A program made the translations under genes and the position numbers. Below are positions 48,282 through 56,959 of a DNA stretch of 64,000 nt, piece by piece (within the stretch, counting starts at the first letter, position 1; every line of letters starts with the position of its first letter). The stretch comes from Streptomyces liliifuscus. GTDB taxonomy: Bacteria > Actinomycetota > Actinomycetes > Streptomycetales > Streptomycetaceae. The notes beneath the pieces were generated by a model. It searched no databases and was not told the DNA's origin. It saw only the letters and a program-made list of their open reading frames with translations. The stretch is taken from contig NZ_CP066831.1 in the NCBI RefSeq assembly GCF_016598615.1, positions 2,480,001-2,544,000 on the forward strand, read 5' to 3'.

Positions 48282-49378
48282 GGCAGGTCCAGCGGCACTC
48301 GGGCCCGTACCGAGAAGCCGCCCTCCGCGCGCGGGGCGGCGTGCAGGGTGCCGCCGAGGGCCGTCACGCGTTCGCGCATGCCGGTGAGCCCGATGCCCTC
48401 GGAGGGCGGCCGGGACGGTTCGGCGGTGCCGTCGTCGTCGACGCGTATCGTCAACTCGCGCTCTTCGTACTCCAGTTGGACGGCCACCTTGGCGGGCCCC
48501 GCGTGCCGGGCGGCGTTCGTCAGGGCCTCCTGGACGATGCGGTACGCGGCGCGGTCCACCGTCGCCGTCAGCGGGCGCTCGTTGCCGGTCACGGTCAGGT
48601 CGACGGCGAGGCCCGCGGCCCGGGCGCGCTCCACGAGCAGGGCCGGTGTGCCGGTCGGCTCGTCGGTGCGCAACACCTCAAGGGTGGCGCGCAGTTCGCG
48701 CATGGCCTCGCCGCTCGCCTCCTGGATGGCGAGCAGGGCCGGGGGTATCTCCTCGCCGCGCTTGCGCGCGAGGTGGACGGCGACTCCCGCCTGGAGCTTG
48801 ACGATCGAGATGCTGTGCGTGAGGGAGTCGTGCAACTCACGGGCGATGCGCAGGCGTTCTTCCCCCGCGCGGCGCAGCGCCGCCTCCTCGCGGGTGCGTT
48901 CGGCCTCCAGCGCGCGCTGTTCGGTCTGGCGCAGATACGCCTGCCAGTTGCGGCCCGCGAGACCGGTGACGACGGCGCACAGGAACCAGCCCGCGAGCAA
49001 CGCGGTCTGCTCGACGGTGGCCTGGGAGGTGACGCCCGTTGCGAGCCACGCCCCGAGGAACACCCCGCCCGCGGCAGCGGCCACGCCCCGGTGCCCCGCC
49101 TGTGCCGCCGTGTGGACCGCGGCCATCACCGGGAGGGCGGCCACCAGTCCCGGCTCGGCGTGCAGCACATGGCCGCCCAGCGCGGCCGTGGTGACGGCGA
49201 GCACCGCGCGAGGTGCCTTCCGGTACGCGGCCAGCGCCAGCGAACCGGTCACGATCAGCGCGTAGTCGACCGGCGCGGTGTCCTTGTCGAAGGCCGCCAC
49301 GGACACGACGATCGCGCCGATCACGACGGCGAGCGCCACGTCGGCGAGCCGCTTGAGAGTGGCCTGGTCCGCGTCCAT
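48278..49378 (-). CDS. Membrane sensor histidine kinase (HisKA_3 family)
   Basis: A 366-residue kinase. About five hydrophobic segments occupy residues ~12-145. A short coiled coil (~148-175) follows, then the HisKA_3 dimerisation helix with phospho-His183 (ARELHDSLTHSISIVKLQAG) and an HATPase domain (IVQEALTNAARHAGPAKV, VDDDG, GIGLTGMRERVTALGGTL). It phosphorylates the overlapping NarL-type regulator. The signal is unknown; no large extracellular domain is present, so an intramembrane stimulus is likely. ATG 49378 has TACCGT six bases upstream, consistent with a leaderless transcript. Confidence 0.94.
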   Translation of the reverse strand: MDADQATLKRLADVALAVVIGAIVVSVAAFDKDTAPVDYALIVTGSLALAAYRKAPRAVLAVTTAALGGHVLHAEPGLVAALPVMAAVHTAAQAGHRGVAAAAGGVFLGAWLATGVTSQATVEQTALLAGWFLCAVVTGLAGRNWQAYLRQTEQRALEAERTREEAALRRAGEERLRIARELHDSLTHSISIVKLQAGVAVHLARKRGEEIPPALLAIQEASGEAMRELRATLEVLRTDEPTGTPALLVERARAAGLAVDLTVTGNERPLTATVDRAAYRIVQEALTNAARHAGPAKVAVQLEYEERELTIRVDDDGTAEPSRPPSEGIGLTGMRERVTALGGTLHAAPRAEGGFSVRARVPLDLP

Positions 49379-49384
49379 GTCCGT

Positions 49385-49390
49385 ACGGTA
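49385..49390 (-). promoter_or_regulatory. -10 box TACCGT, leaderless start of the kinase gene
   Basis: On the minus strand TACCGT is followed by 6 bases and the kinase ATG. It lies in the 167-bp gap shared with the divergent AhpD-like gene. Confidence 0.5.
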
Positions 49391-49545
49391 GACCGCCGTG
49401 CCGACAAGGTCGTCAGCCCTGTGGACGGCCCCGCGACTACTCCCGGCGCAGTAGTCCGGCGCCCGGCCCGGTCGCGTCGGAGCACCGCCAACTGCCTTCG
49501 GCCGTACGACGCCCCGAGGCACCCTCGGGAGCGAGGGTTCTCGGC

Positions 49546-50598
49546 ATGACCACACCCTTCAGCTACCCGTTCGTGACCACGCCCTTTCGCTACACCCAGC
49601 CTCCGCCGCCAAGGTCCGCCACCGGCCGGACCGCCGAGGTCTACCGACAGCTCTCCGAGGACTTCGGCATCGACGGAGCCGTCACGTTCGTCGTCCTGTC
49701 CTCCGCACCCGAACTCCTCGCCGCCACCTGGGCCCTGATGCGTGAGTCGCTGCTCGCGGGCGACGGCAGCCGCACCGGCAAGGAGCTGGCCGCGTTCGGG
49801 GTGTCCCGCGCCAACAGGTGTCCGTTCTGTGTGGACGCGCACACCGTCCTGCTGCACGCCACCGGCAACCACGCCCTCGCGGAGCGGCTGGCCCGCGGCG
49901 GGACCCCGGACAAGGAGGTGCAGGCGCGCATGGTCGCCTGGGGCGAGGCGACCCGTGTCCCGGGCCACCCCGATCTCACCCCGCTGCCCTTCTTCGTCAG
50001 GCACACCGCCGCGTACGTGGGGACCGCGCTGTCCTTCCACTTCATCAACCGGATCGTCTCGGCCCTGCTGACGGAGAACCTGCTGCCGGGCAACACCCAG
50101 CGGTTCAGGCCGGTCCGCAGCCTCGCCGGCCGTTCCCTGGCCAAGACCCTGCGCAGGCGTCTCACCCCGGGCACGAGCCTCGCCCTCCTCGACGGTGACC
50201 CGGGCCCCGGCCCGTCCTGGGCGGCCGGCACGACGGTCGGCCCCGCCTACGCGGCGCTGCGGGCGGCCGCCTCGGAGGGCGCCGGGCTGCTGACCGAGGC
50301 CGACCAGGACCTCGTACGGAACGTCGTCGCGGCGTGGGACGGTACGCATCAGCCGTTGGTGTGGGACGCCCTGCCCGACCGGCGGGACAGGCCCGGGGCG
50401 CGGCTGGCGTTACTGGCCGCGCTGGCTCCGTACCGGATCACGGACGAGGATGTGGCGGCGTGGAAGCAGCCGCCGTACACGGACCGCTGTCTGGTCCGGC
50501 TCGTCGCGTACGGTGCGTTCGCCGCCGTTGACCGCATCGAGCGGGCATTGCCCCTGGGTGACCCGATATCGCACGAGGTCATGGACCGTCAGGGGTGA
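49546..50598 (+). CDS. AhpD/carboxymuconolactone decarboxylase-like protein
   Basis: A 350-residue all-helical protein. The AhpD-type redox site ANRCPFCVDAHTVLLHATG carries Cys92, Cys95 and His99, and the surrounding LRESLLAGDGSRTGKELAAFGVS fits the alkylhydroperoxidase core. It is about twice the length of single-domain AhpD proteins. The C-terminal half (LTEADQDLVRNVVAAWDG, VRLVAYGAFAAVDRIERAL) may be a second helical copy without the CxxC. Probable role: peroxide reduction with a thiol partner. It is divergent from the two-component system. Confidence 0.75.
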   Translation: MTTPFSYPFVTTPFRYTQPPPPRSATGRTAEVYRQLSEDFGIDGAVTFVVLSSAPELLAATWALMRESLLAGDGSRTGKELAAFGVSRANRCPFCVDAHTVLLHATGNHALAERLARGGTPDKEVQARMVAWGEATRVPGHPDLTPLPFFVRHTAAYVGTALSFHFINRIVSALLTENLLPGNTQRFRPVRSLAGRSLAKTLRRRLTPGTSLALLDGDPGPGPSWAAGTTVGPAYAALRAAASEGAGLLTEADQDLVRNVVAAWDGTHQPLVWDALPDRRDRPGARLALLAALAPYRITDEDVAAWKQPPYTDRCLVRLVAYGAFAAVDRIERALPLGDPISHEVMDRQG

Positions 50599-50709
50599 GT
50601 CCCTGTCACCACCCGGGCACGGAGCGAGTTTGTACTACCGCCCCACAGGCAGGCATGTGACACTGGCGTCCCGTCCGCTGTGCGGACCCTCCGCACCGTC
50701 CCCCACGAA

Positions 50710-51372
50710 ATGTGCGCCGTGCGTTCTCTTCCACTCGCTCTCACCGCGCGTCTGCTGCCGGTTGTCGTGCTCGCCCTGGCGGGCTGGTCGTTGTCGTCCG
50801 GGCCGTTCGCCGCGACCCCGGCCGCGGAGAAGAAGGCGGCCCCCGACGGCGGGGCGTCACCGTCCGCGCCGTCGACCGCCGCGGCCAGCCGCACGTACCG
50901 CGCCTCGCCCGCGCCCTGCACGGGCGTGTCGAAGAAGACGGTGACCTCGCTGGTGCCGGACGCGAAGACGGCCGGCAAGGAGATCCCGTCGACCGACGAG
51001 TCGCTGCGCCGCACCTGTTCGTGGAACGCGCTCAAGGGCTTCGACTACCGCTGGCTCGACATTTCGTACGAAATCAAGAAATCGGACCAGGCCGCGCAGG
51101 CCGCCTACAAGCAGCGCACGACGGAGAAGAGCGGCGGAGGCGTGGTTCCCGGTCTCGGGGACGCTGCCTACTCGGTGGTGAACCTCACCACCGAGGACAA
51201 GCAGCAGACGCGCGAGGGCCAGGTGTTCGTCCAGGCGTCCAACGCCATGGTGGTCATCACGTACAACGGCAGCGACTTCGAGTCGAAGAAGGCGCCCAGT
51301 ACGGACGAGATCAACAAGGGCGCCATCAAGGCCGCCAAGGAGGCGATGGCCGCGCTGGAGGCCGCTCAGTAG
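50710..51372 (+). CDS. Exported DUF3558-like protein
   Basis: A 220-residue protein with an N-terminal signal/anchor (LPLALTARLLPVVVLALAGWSL, ~6-27) and no lipobox Cys. An Ala/Ser/Pro linker follows, then a folded domain with PCTGVSKKTVTSLVPDAK, a conserved second cysteine in RRTCSWNALKG and VPGLGDAAYSV. This is the pattern of the actinobacterial DUF3558 family of exported proteins. ATG 50710 is preferred; GTG 50680 would lengthen the signal peptide. Function unknown. It converges on the permease gene 27 bases away. Confidence 0.72.
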   Translation: MCAVRSLPLALTARLLPVVVLALAGWSLSSGPFAATPAAEKKAAPDGGASPSAPSTAAASRTYRASPAPCTGVSKKTVTSLVPDAKTAGKEIPSTDESLRRTCSWNALKGFDYRWLDISYEIKKSDQAAQAAYKQRTTEKSGGGVVPGLGDAAYSVVNLTTEDKQQTREGQVFVQASNAMVVITYNGSDFESKKAPSTDEINKGAIKAAKEAMAALEAAQ

Positions 51373-51399
51373 GAGGGCTCCCAACGCGGCCTGCCGGCG

Positions 51400-52977
<1,578 letters not shown>

Positions 52978-53123
52978 GGGCAGGCCAATCAATGAGGCGG
53001 GACGGGAAAGGCCGTGCGGGTGGCGCCGTGGGGGTGGTGGTGCGGTGGTGCGGTCCCCTTCCCGGGGAGGTGGGAAGGGGACGACTTGAGTGGGTGGAGC
53101 AGGATGGAGCGGGTGCCGTCAAT

Positions 53124-53190
53124 GGTTGATGGATGGGTCGACCATCAACCACCGGGACGGGCCATCAACTGCCGAGACCCGCCATCAACC
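53124..53190. repeat. Phased CCATCAAC repeat array upstream of the permease gene
   Basis: CCATCAAC occurs at 53142, 53162 and 53182, exactly 20 bp apart, and as its inverse GGTTGATGG at 53124-53132, making a 9-bp-arm dyad with the 53142 copy. Two-helical-turn spacing suggests cooperative binding of a regulator on one face of the DNA. The third copy overlaps the stop codon of the luciferase-like gene. Confidence 0.75.
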
Positions 53191-54204
53191 GTTGACAGCA
53201 GGAATGACCGTTGATCCATACGTCTCGATGACCGCCTCTTGAGCGTCATGCATGTCGTACAGGGCGAACTGGTCGACGCCCAGCTCGCGCAGCGCGTTCA
53301 GCTTCTCGATGTGCTTCTCGGCCGGGCCGATCAGACAGAACCGGTCGACGATCTCGTCGGGCACGAACTGGGTGTCGGGGTTGCCGCTGCGTCCGTGGTG
53401 CGAGTAGTCGTAGCCCTCACGGGACTTGATGTAGTCGGTGAGTTCGTCGGGTACGGCGGCGGAGTGCTCGCCGTACTTGGAGACGAGGTCGGCCACGTGG
53501 TTGCCGACCATCCCGCCGAACCAGCGGCACTGCTCACGCGCGTGGGCGAGCGCCTCGGGCGAGTCGTCCTCGGTGACATAGGCGGGCGCGGCGACACAGA
53601 TCTTGACGTCGTCGGGGTTGCGTCCGGCCTCGACGGCCGCGGTCTTCACGGCCTTGACCATGTACTCGGTCAGGTAGAGGTCGGCGAGCTGGAGGATGAA
53701 GCCGTCGGCCTCCTCACCGGTCATCTTCAACGCCTTGGGGCCGTACGCGGCCATCCAGACCGGGAGTTCGGCGCCGGGCTTGATCCACGGGAACTTGACG
53801 ACCGTGCCGCCGAGGTCCGCCTCGTCACCGCGTCCCAGCGCCCGGATGACCTTCATGGCCTCGCTGATCCGGGCGAGCGTGTTGGGCTTGCGGCCGGCCA
53901 CGCGCATCGCCGAGTCGCCGCGTCCGATACCGCAGACCGTGCGGTTGCCGAACATGTCGTTGAGCGTGGCGAAGGTCGAGGCGGTGACCTCCCAGGTGCG
54001 GGTGCCCGGGTTCGTCACCATCGGGCCGACCTTCAGCTTCGTGGTGTTGGAGAGGATCTGGCTGTAGATCACGAACGGCTCCTGCCAGAGCACGGCGGAG
54101 TCGAACGTCCAGCCGTACGTGAAGCCGTTGCGCTCGGCCCGCTTCATCAGGCTGATGACGCGGGAGGCAGGTGGGTCGGTCTGCAGGACAAGTCCGAAGT
54201 CCAT
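53185..54204 (-). CDS. F420-type luciferase-like (LLM) oxidoreductase, TIGR03842-like
   Basis: A 339-residue TIM-barrel flavin/F420 oxidoreductase. It begins MDFGLVLQTDPPASRVISLMKRAERNGF, has LKVGPMVTNPGTRTWEVTASTFATLNDMFGNRTVCGIGRGDSA (the family F420-binding stretch) and LPVWMAAYGPKALKMTGEEADGFILQ, and ends GVDQFALYDMHDAQEAVIETYG. AGGAG precedes the ATG. It lies 18 bases after the dihydropyrimidinase gene and before the NCS1 permease, with no classical dihydropyrimidine dehydrogenase gene in view. It may carry out the first reduction of the pyrimidine ring with reduced F420; this is inference. Confidence 0.88.
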   Translation of the reverse strand: MDFGLVLQTDPPASRVISLMKRAERNGFTYGWTFDSAVLWQEPFVIYSQILSNTTKLKVGPMVTNPGTRTWEVTASTFATLNDMFGNRTVCGIGRGDSAMRVAGRKPNTLARISEAMKVIRALGRGDEADLGGTVVKFPWIKPGAELPVWMAAYGPKALKMTGEEADGFILQLADLYLTEYMVKAVKTAAVEAGRNPDDVKICVAAPAYVTEDDSPEALAHAREQCRWFGGMVGNHVADLVSKYGEHSAAVPDELTDYIKSREGYDYSHHGRSGNPDTQFVPDEIVDRFCLIGPAEKHIEKLNALRELGVDQFALYDMHDAQEAVIETYGSTVIPAVNG

Positions 54205-54222
54205 GGCGCCACTCCTAGTCGC

Positions 54223-55626
54223 TCAGAGAAGGTACTGACAGGTGGAGCGGGGGGTGTAGACGCCGTGCCCGGCGCGCCCGGTGAACTCCCGCTCGGTGAT
54301 GACGAGTTCGCCCCGCGAGAGGACCGTCTCGACGCGTCCTGTGGTGCGCTTGCCCTCGTACGCCGAGTAGTCGACGTTCATGTGGTGCGTCTCGGCGGAC
54401 ATGATCTGCTCGGCGTGCGGGTCGTAGATGACGACGTCCGCGTCGGCGCCCGGCGCGATCGTGCCCTTCTTCGGGTACAGGCCGAACATCCGGGCCGGGG
54501 TGGCGCAGGCGATCTCGATCCAGCGGCGGCGCGAGATGTGTCCGTCGACGACGGCCTGGTGGAGCAGGTCCATGCGGTTCTCGACACCCGGGAGACCGTT
54601 GGGGATCTTCGAGAAGTCGCCGCGGCCCAGCTCCTTCTGGCCGACGAAGCAGAAGGGGCAGTGGTCGGTGGAGACGACCTGGAGGTCGTTGGTGCGCAGG
54701 CCCCGCCACAGGGCGGCCTGGTGCTCCTTGGGCCGCAGCGGCGTCGAGCACACGTACTTGGCGCCCTCGAAGTCGGGCTCCGCGAGGTTGTCGGTCGACA
54801 GGAACAGATACTGCGGGCAGGTCTCGCCGAAGACGTTCAGGCCCTCGTCGCGTGCGCGCGCCAGCTCGGCGACCGCCTGCTGCGCCGAGACGTGCACGAC
54901 GTACAGCGGGGCTCCGGCGACCTGGGCGAGCTTGATGGCTCGGTGGGTGGCCTCGGCTTCGAGCAGCGCCTTGCGGACCTCGCCGTGATACCGCGGGTCG
55001 GTCTCGCCCCTGGCCAGCGCCTGCTCCACCAGCACGTCGATCGCGATGCCGTTCTCCGCGTGCATCATGATCAGGCCGCCGTTCTCGGCGGAGCGCTGCA
55101 TGGCGCGCAGGATCTGGCCGTCGTCGCTGTAGAAGACGCCGGGGTAGGCCATGAACTGCTTGAAGGAGGTGACGCCCTCCTCGACCAGCAGGTCCATCTC
55201 CTTGAGCGTGTCCTGGTTCACGTCGGAGACGATCATGTGGAAGGCGTAGTCGATGGCGCACTTGCCGTCTGCCTTGGCGTTCCAGGCGTCGAGGCCCTCG
55301 CGCAGCGAGTGGCCGACGCTCTGCACCGCGAAGTCGACGATCGTGGTCGTGCCGCCCCAGGCCGCGGCCCGGGTGCCGGTCTCGAAGGAGTCGGAGGCGA
55401 AGGTGCCGCCGAACGGCAGCTCCATGTGGGTGTGGGCGTCGACGCCGCCCGGGATCACGTACTTCCCGGTGGCGTCGATGGTCCGCTCGGCCGTCCAGGC
55501 CTCGGCGGCGGGAGTGCCGCTCGCGGCGAGGGCGGCGATGCGGCCGTCCTCTACCAGGACGTCCGCGTGGAGTTCGTCCGACGCGGTGATCACTAGGCCA
55601 CCGCGGATGACTGTACGGCTGCTCAT
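54223..55626 (-). CDS. hydA: Dihydropyrimidinase (D-hydantoinase)
   Basis: A 467-residue binuclear-zinc amidohydrolase. Metal ligands visible are His65 and His67 (GVDAHTHMELPFGG) and the carboxylated Lys156 (VTSFKQFMAYPG). VVSTDHCPFCF near residue 320 supplies the Asp region. It opens dihydrouracil or dihydrothymine to N-carbamoyl-beta-amino acids. ATG 55626 is chosen because AGGAGAGG lies 5 bases upstream; the frame continues eight codons further without a better start. Downstream are the luciferase-like oxidoreductase and the permease; upstream is the carbamoyl amidohydrolase that takes its product. Confidence 0.93.
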   Translation of the reverse strand: MSSRTVIRGGLVITASDELHADVLVEDGRIAALAASGTPAAEAWTAERTIDATGKYVIPGGVDAHTHMELPFGGTFASDSFETGTRAAAWGGTTTIVDFAVQSVGHSLREGLDAWNAKADGKCAIDYAFHMIVSDVNQDTLKEMDLLVEEGVTSFKQFMAYPGVFYSDDGQILRAMQRSAENGGLIMMHAENGIAIDVLVEQALARGETDPRYHGEVRKALLEAEATHRAIKLAQVAGAPLYVVHVSAQQAVAELARARDEGLNVFGETCPQYLFLSTDNLAEPDFEGAKYVCSTPLRPKEHQAALWRGLRTNDLQVVSTDHCPFCFVGQKELGRGDFSKIPNGLPGVENRMDLLHQAVVDGHISRRRWIEIACATPARMFGLYPKKGTIAPGADADVVIYDPHAEQIMSAETHHMNVDYSAYEGKRTTGRVETVLSRGELVITEREFTGRAGHGVYTPRSTCQYLL

Positions 55627-55699
55627 GGTTTCCTCTCCTGTCGTGGGCACCCCGGTGGAATGCGGCCGTTGGGTACGTGCGGGTGCGTCGTGGCTGGTC

Positions 55700-55738
55700 G
55701 CGCAGTTCCCCGCGCCCCCAAGAAACCGGGGCGCGGGG
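55700..55738. repeat. Dispersed GCGCAGTTCCCCGCGCCCC element with hairpin, copy 3
   Basis: Nineteen of the 20 bases of the dispersed word lie at 55700-55718. Its CCCCGCGCCCC end pairs perfectly with GGGGCGCGGGG at 55728-55738 (11 bp, 9-base loop). It sits between two co-directional genes, the amidohydrolase and hydA, so it could attenuate transcription inside the locus. Confidence 0.75.
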
Positions 55739-55759
55739 AGCCCCCGACGTGATCCCCGG

Positions 55760-56602
55760 TCAGGGAGCCGTCAGCGGCTCGTACGCCTCCGGGCGGCGGT
55801 CGCGGTAGAACTGCCAGCGGTCGCGTACCGCGCGGAGCTTGGCCATGTCCAGGTCGCGGACGACGAGTTCGGTCTCCTTGTCGCTCGCCACCTCCCCGAC
55901 GAACTGGGCCTCCGGGTCCACGAAGTACGAGGTGCCGTAGAAGTCGTTGGAGCCCAGCTCCTCCACGCCCACGCGGTTGATGGCGCCCACGAAGTACTCG
56001 TTGGCGACGGCCGCGGCCGGCTGCTCCAACTGCCAGAGGTAGGCGGACAGTCCGCGCGAGGTGGCCGATGGGTTGAAGACGATCTCGGCCCCGGCGAGAC
56101 CCAGCGCGCGCCAGCCCTCCGGGAAGTGCCGGTCGTAGCAGATGTAGACACCGATCTTGCCGACCGCCGTGTCGAAGACGGGCCAACCCGCGTTGCCGGG
56201 CCGGAAGTAGAACTTCTCCCAGAAGCCCTCGACCTGCGGGATGTGGTGCTTGCGGTACTTGCCGAGGTACGAGCCGTCGGCGTCGATCACCGCCGCGGTG
56301 TTGTAGAGGACGCCGGGCTGCTCCTCCTCGTACATCGGCAGTACGAGGACGATGCCCAGTTCCCTGGCGAGCGCCTGGAAGCGCTGGACGATCGGGCCCT
56401 CGGGGATCTGTTCGGCGTACTCGTAGAACGCCTTGTCCTGGACCTGGCAGAAATAGGGCCCGTAGAACAGCTCCTGGAAGCACAGGACCTGAGCACCCTG
56501 TGCGGCCGCGTCGCGGGCCGCCTGCTCGTGGACCTGGATCATCGATTCCTTGTCGCCCGTCCACGCGGTCTGGAAGACGGCGGCGCGAATCACTCTGCTC
56601 AT
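55760..56602 (-). CDS. Nitrilase-superfamily amidohydrolase, probable beta-ureidopropionase (copy 1)
   Basis: A 280-residue carbon-nitrogen hydrolase. The Glu-Lys-Cys triad is Glu44 (CFQELFYG), Lys118 (KYRKHHIP) and Cys155 (ICYDRHFPE). It should cut N-carbamoyl-beta-alanine to beta-alanine, CO2 and ammonia, taking the dihydropyrimidinase product. GGAGGT precedes the ATG by 5 bases. A paralogue of identical length lies at 59964-60806; the two align without gaps and are about 70% identical by eye. The 5' leader of this gene contains the large structured element at 56627-56807. Confidence 0.9.
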   Translation of the reverse strand: MSRVIRAAVFQTAWTGDKESMIQVHEQAARDAAAQGAQVLCFQELFYGPYFCQVQDKAFYEYAEQIPEGPIVQRFQALARELGIVLVLPMYEEEQPGVLYNTAAVIDADGSYLGKYRKHHIPQVEGFWEKFYFRPGNAGWPVFDTAVGKIGVYICYDRHFPEGWRALGLAGAEIVFNPSATSRGLSAYLWQLEQPAAAVANEYFVGAINRVGVEELGSNDFYGTSYFVDPEAQFVGEVASDKETELVVRDLDMAKLRAVRDRWQFYRDRRPEAYEPLTAP

Positions 56603-56959
56603 CGGGACCTCCGGTCGCTCGGTGTGCTGGGGCGGGCGTCGGAAGTGCCGTCGTCCGCCCGGAGGGCGGGCCCTGCGGCGTCCGGTGCGTGCTCTCGGCG
56701 TGCCGGGCGCAAGTCCTCGTACTGGACGTACTTGGGCTTGTGCCCGGTGCGGCGAGAGTGCGTGCCGGGCGTCGTAGGGCAGACGGAACTTCCGACGCCC
56801 GCCCCAGGAGCCTAGGAAGTCCGGAAGTCCTCTTTGAGTTGCAGCGTGTCACGTCTGAGGGCGTGTGGCGTTCCACGGTGTCACCCTTGCGAAGGCCCAT
56901 GTTTCACCGCCGTTTTCCCAGGTCTTCCCATGTTTCGGAGCTGTTGCGCGTCGAGATTC
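56603..56959. other. 357-bp intergenic region with structured element and short direct repeats
   Basis: It holds the ribosome-binding site of the downstream amidohydrolase, the 181-bp inverted-repeat element, a tandem pair GGAAGTCCGGAAGTCC (56815-56830), and two copies of CCCATGTTTC 31 bp apart (56896 and 56927). No open frame with coding character is seen. Confidence 0.7.
56627..56807 (+). ncRNA. Structured element: three-way-junction fold with 44-bp G-U-rich helix
   Basis: The outer arms 56627-56646 and 56788-56807 are a perfect 20-bp inverted repeat, continued by CCGTC/GACGG. Inside lie a small hairpin (CCGCCCGGAGGGCGG, 56655-56669) and a long helix pairing 56670-56713 with 56737-56780. 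Of its 44 positions 33 are Watson-Crick, 10 are G-T and one is G-G. All ten wobbles are G-T on the + strand, meaning C-A mismatches on the minus strand, so a + strand RNA folds far better. It lies antisense to the leader of the amidohydrolase gene. It could be a non-coding RNA, or a mobile palindromic element selected at RNA level. No promoter is identified. Confidence 0.55.

Noticed and set aside
53124..53190. Possible CRISPR array
   Set aside because: Repeats are only 8-9 bases with 12-base spacings, and there are no cas genes; better explained as regulator sites.
53239..55596. 785-codon open frame antisense to the oxidoreductase and dihydropyrimidinase genes
   Set aside because: Shadow of two well-supported enzymes; Val/Leu/Asp/Gly-rich translation without motifs.
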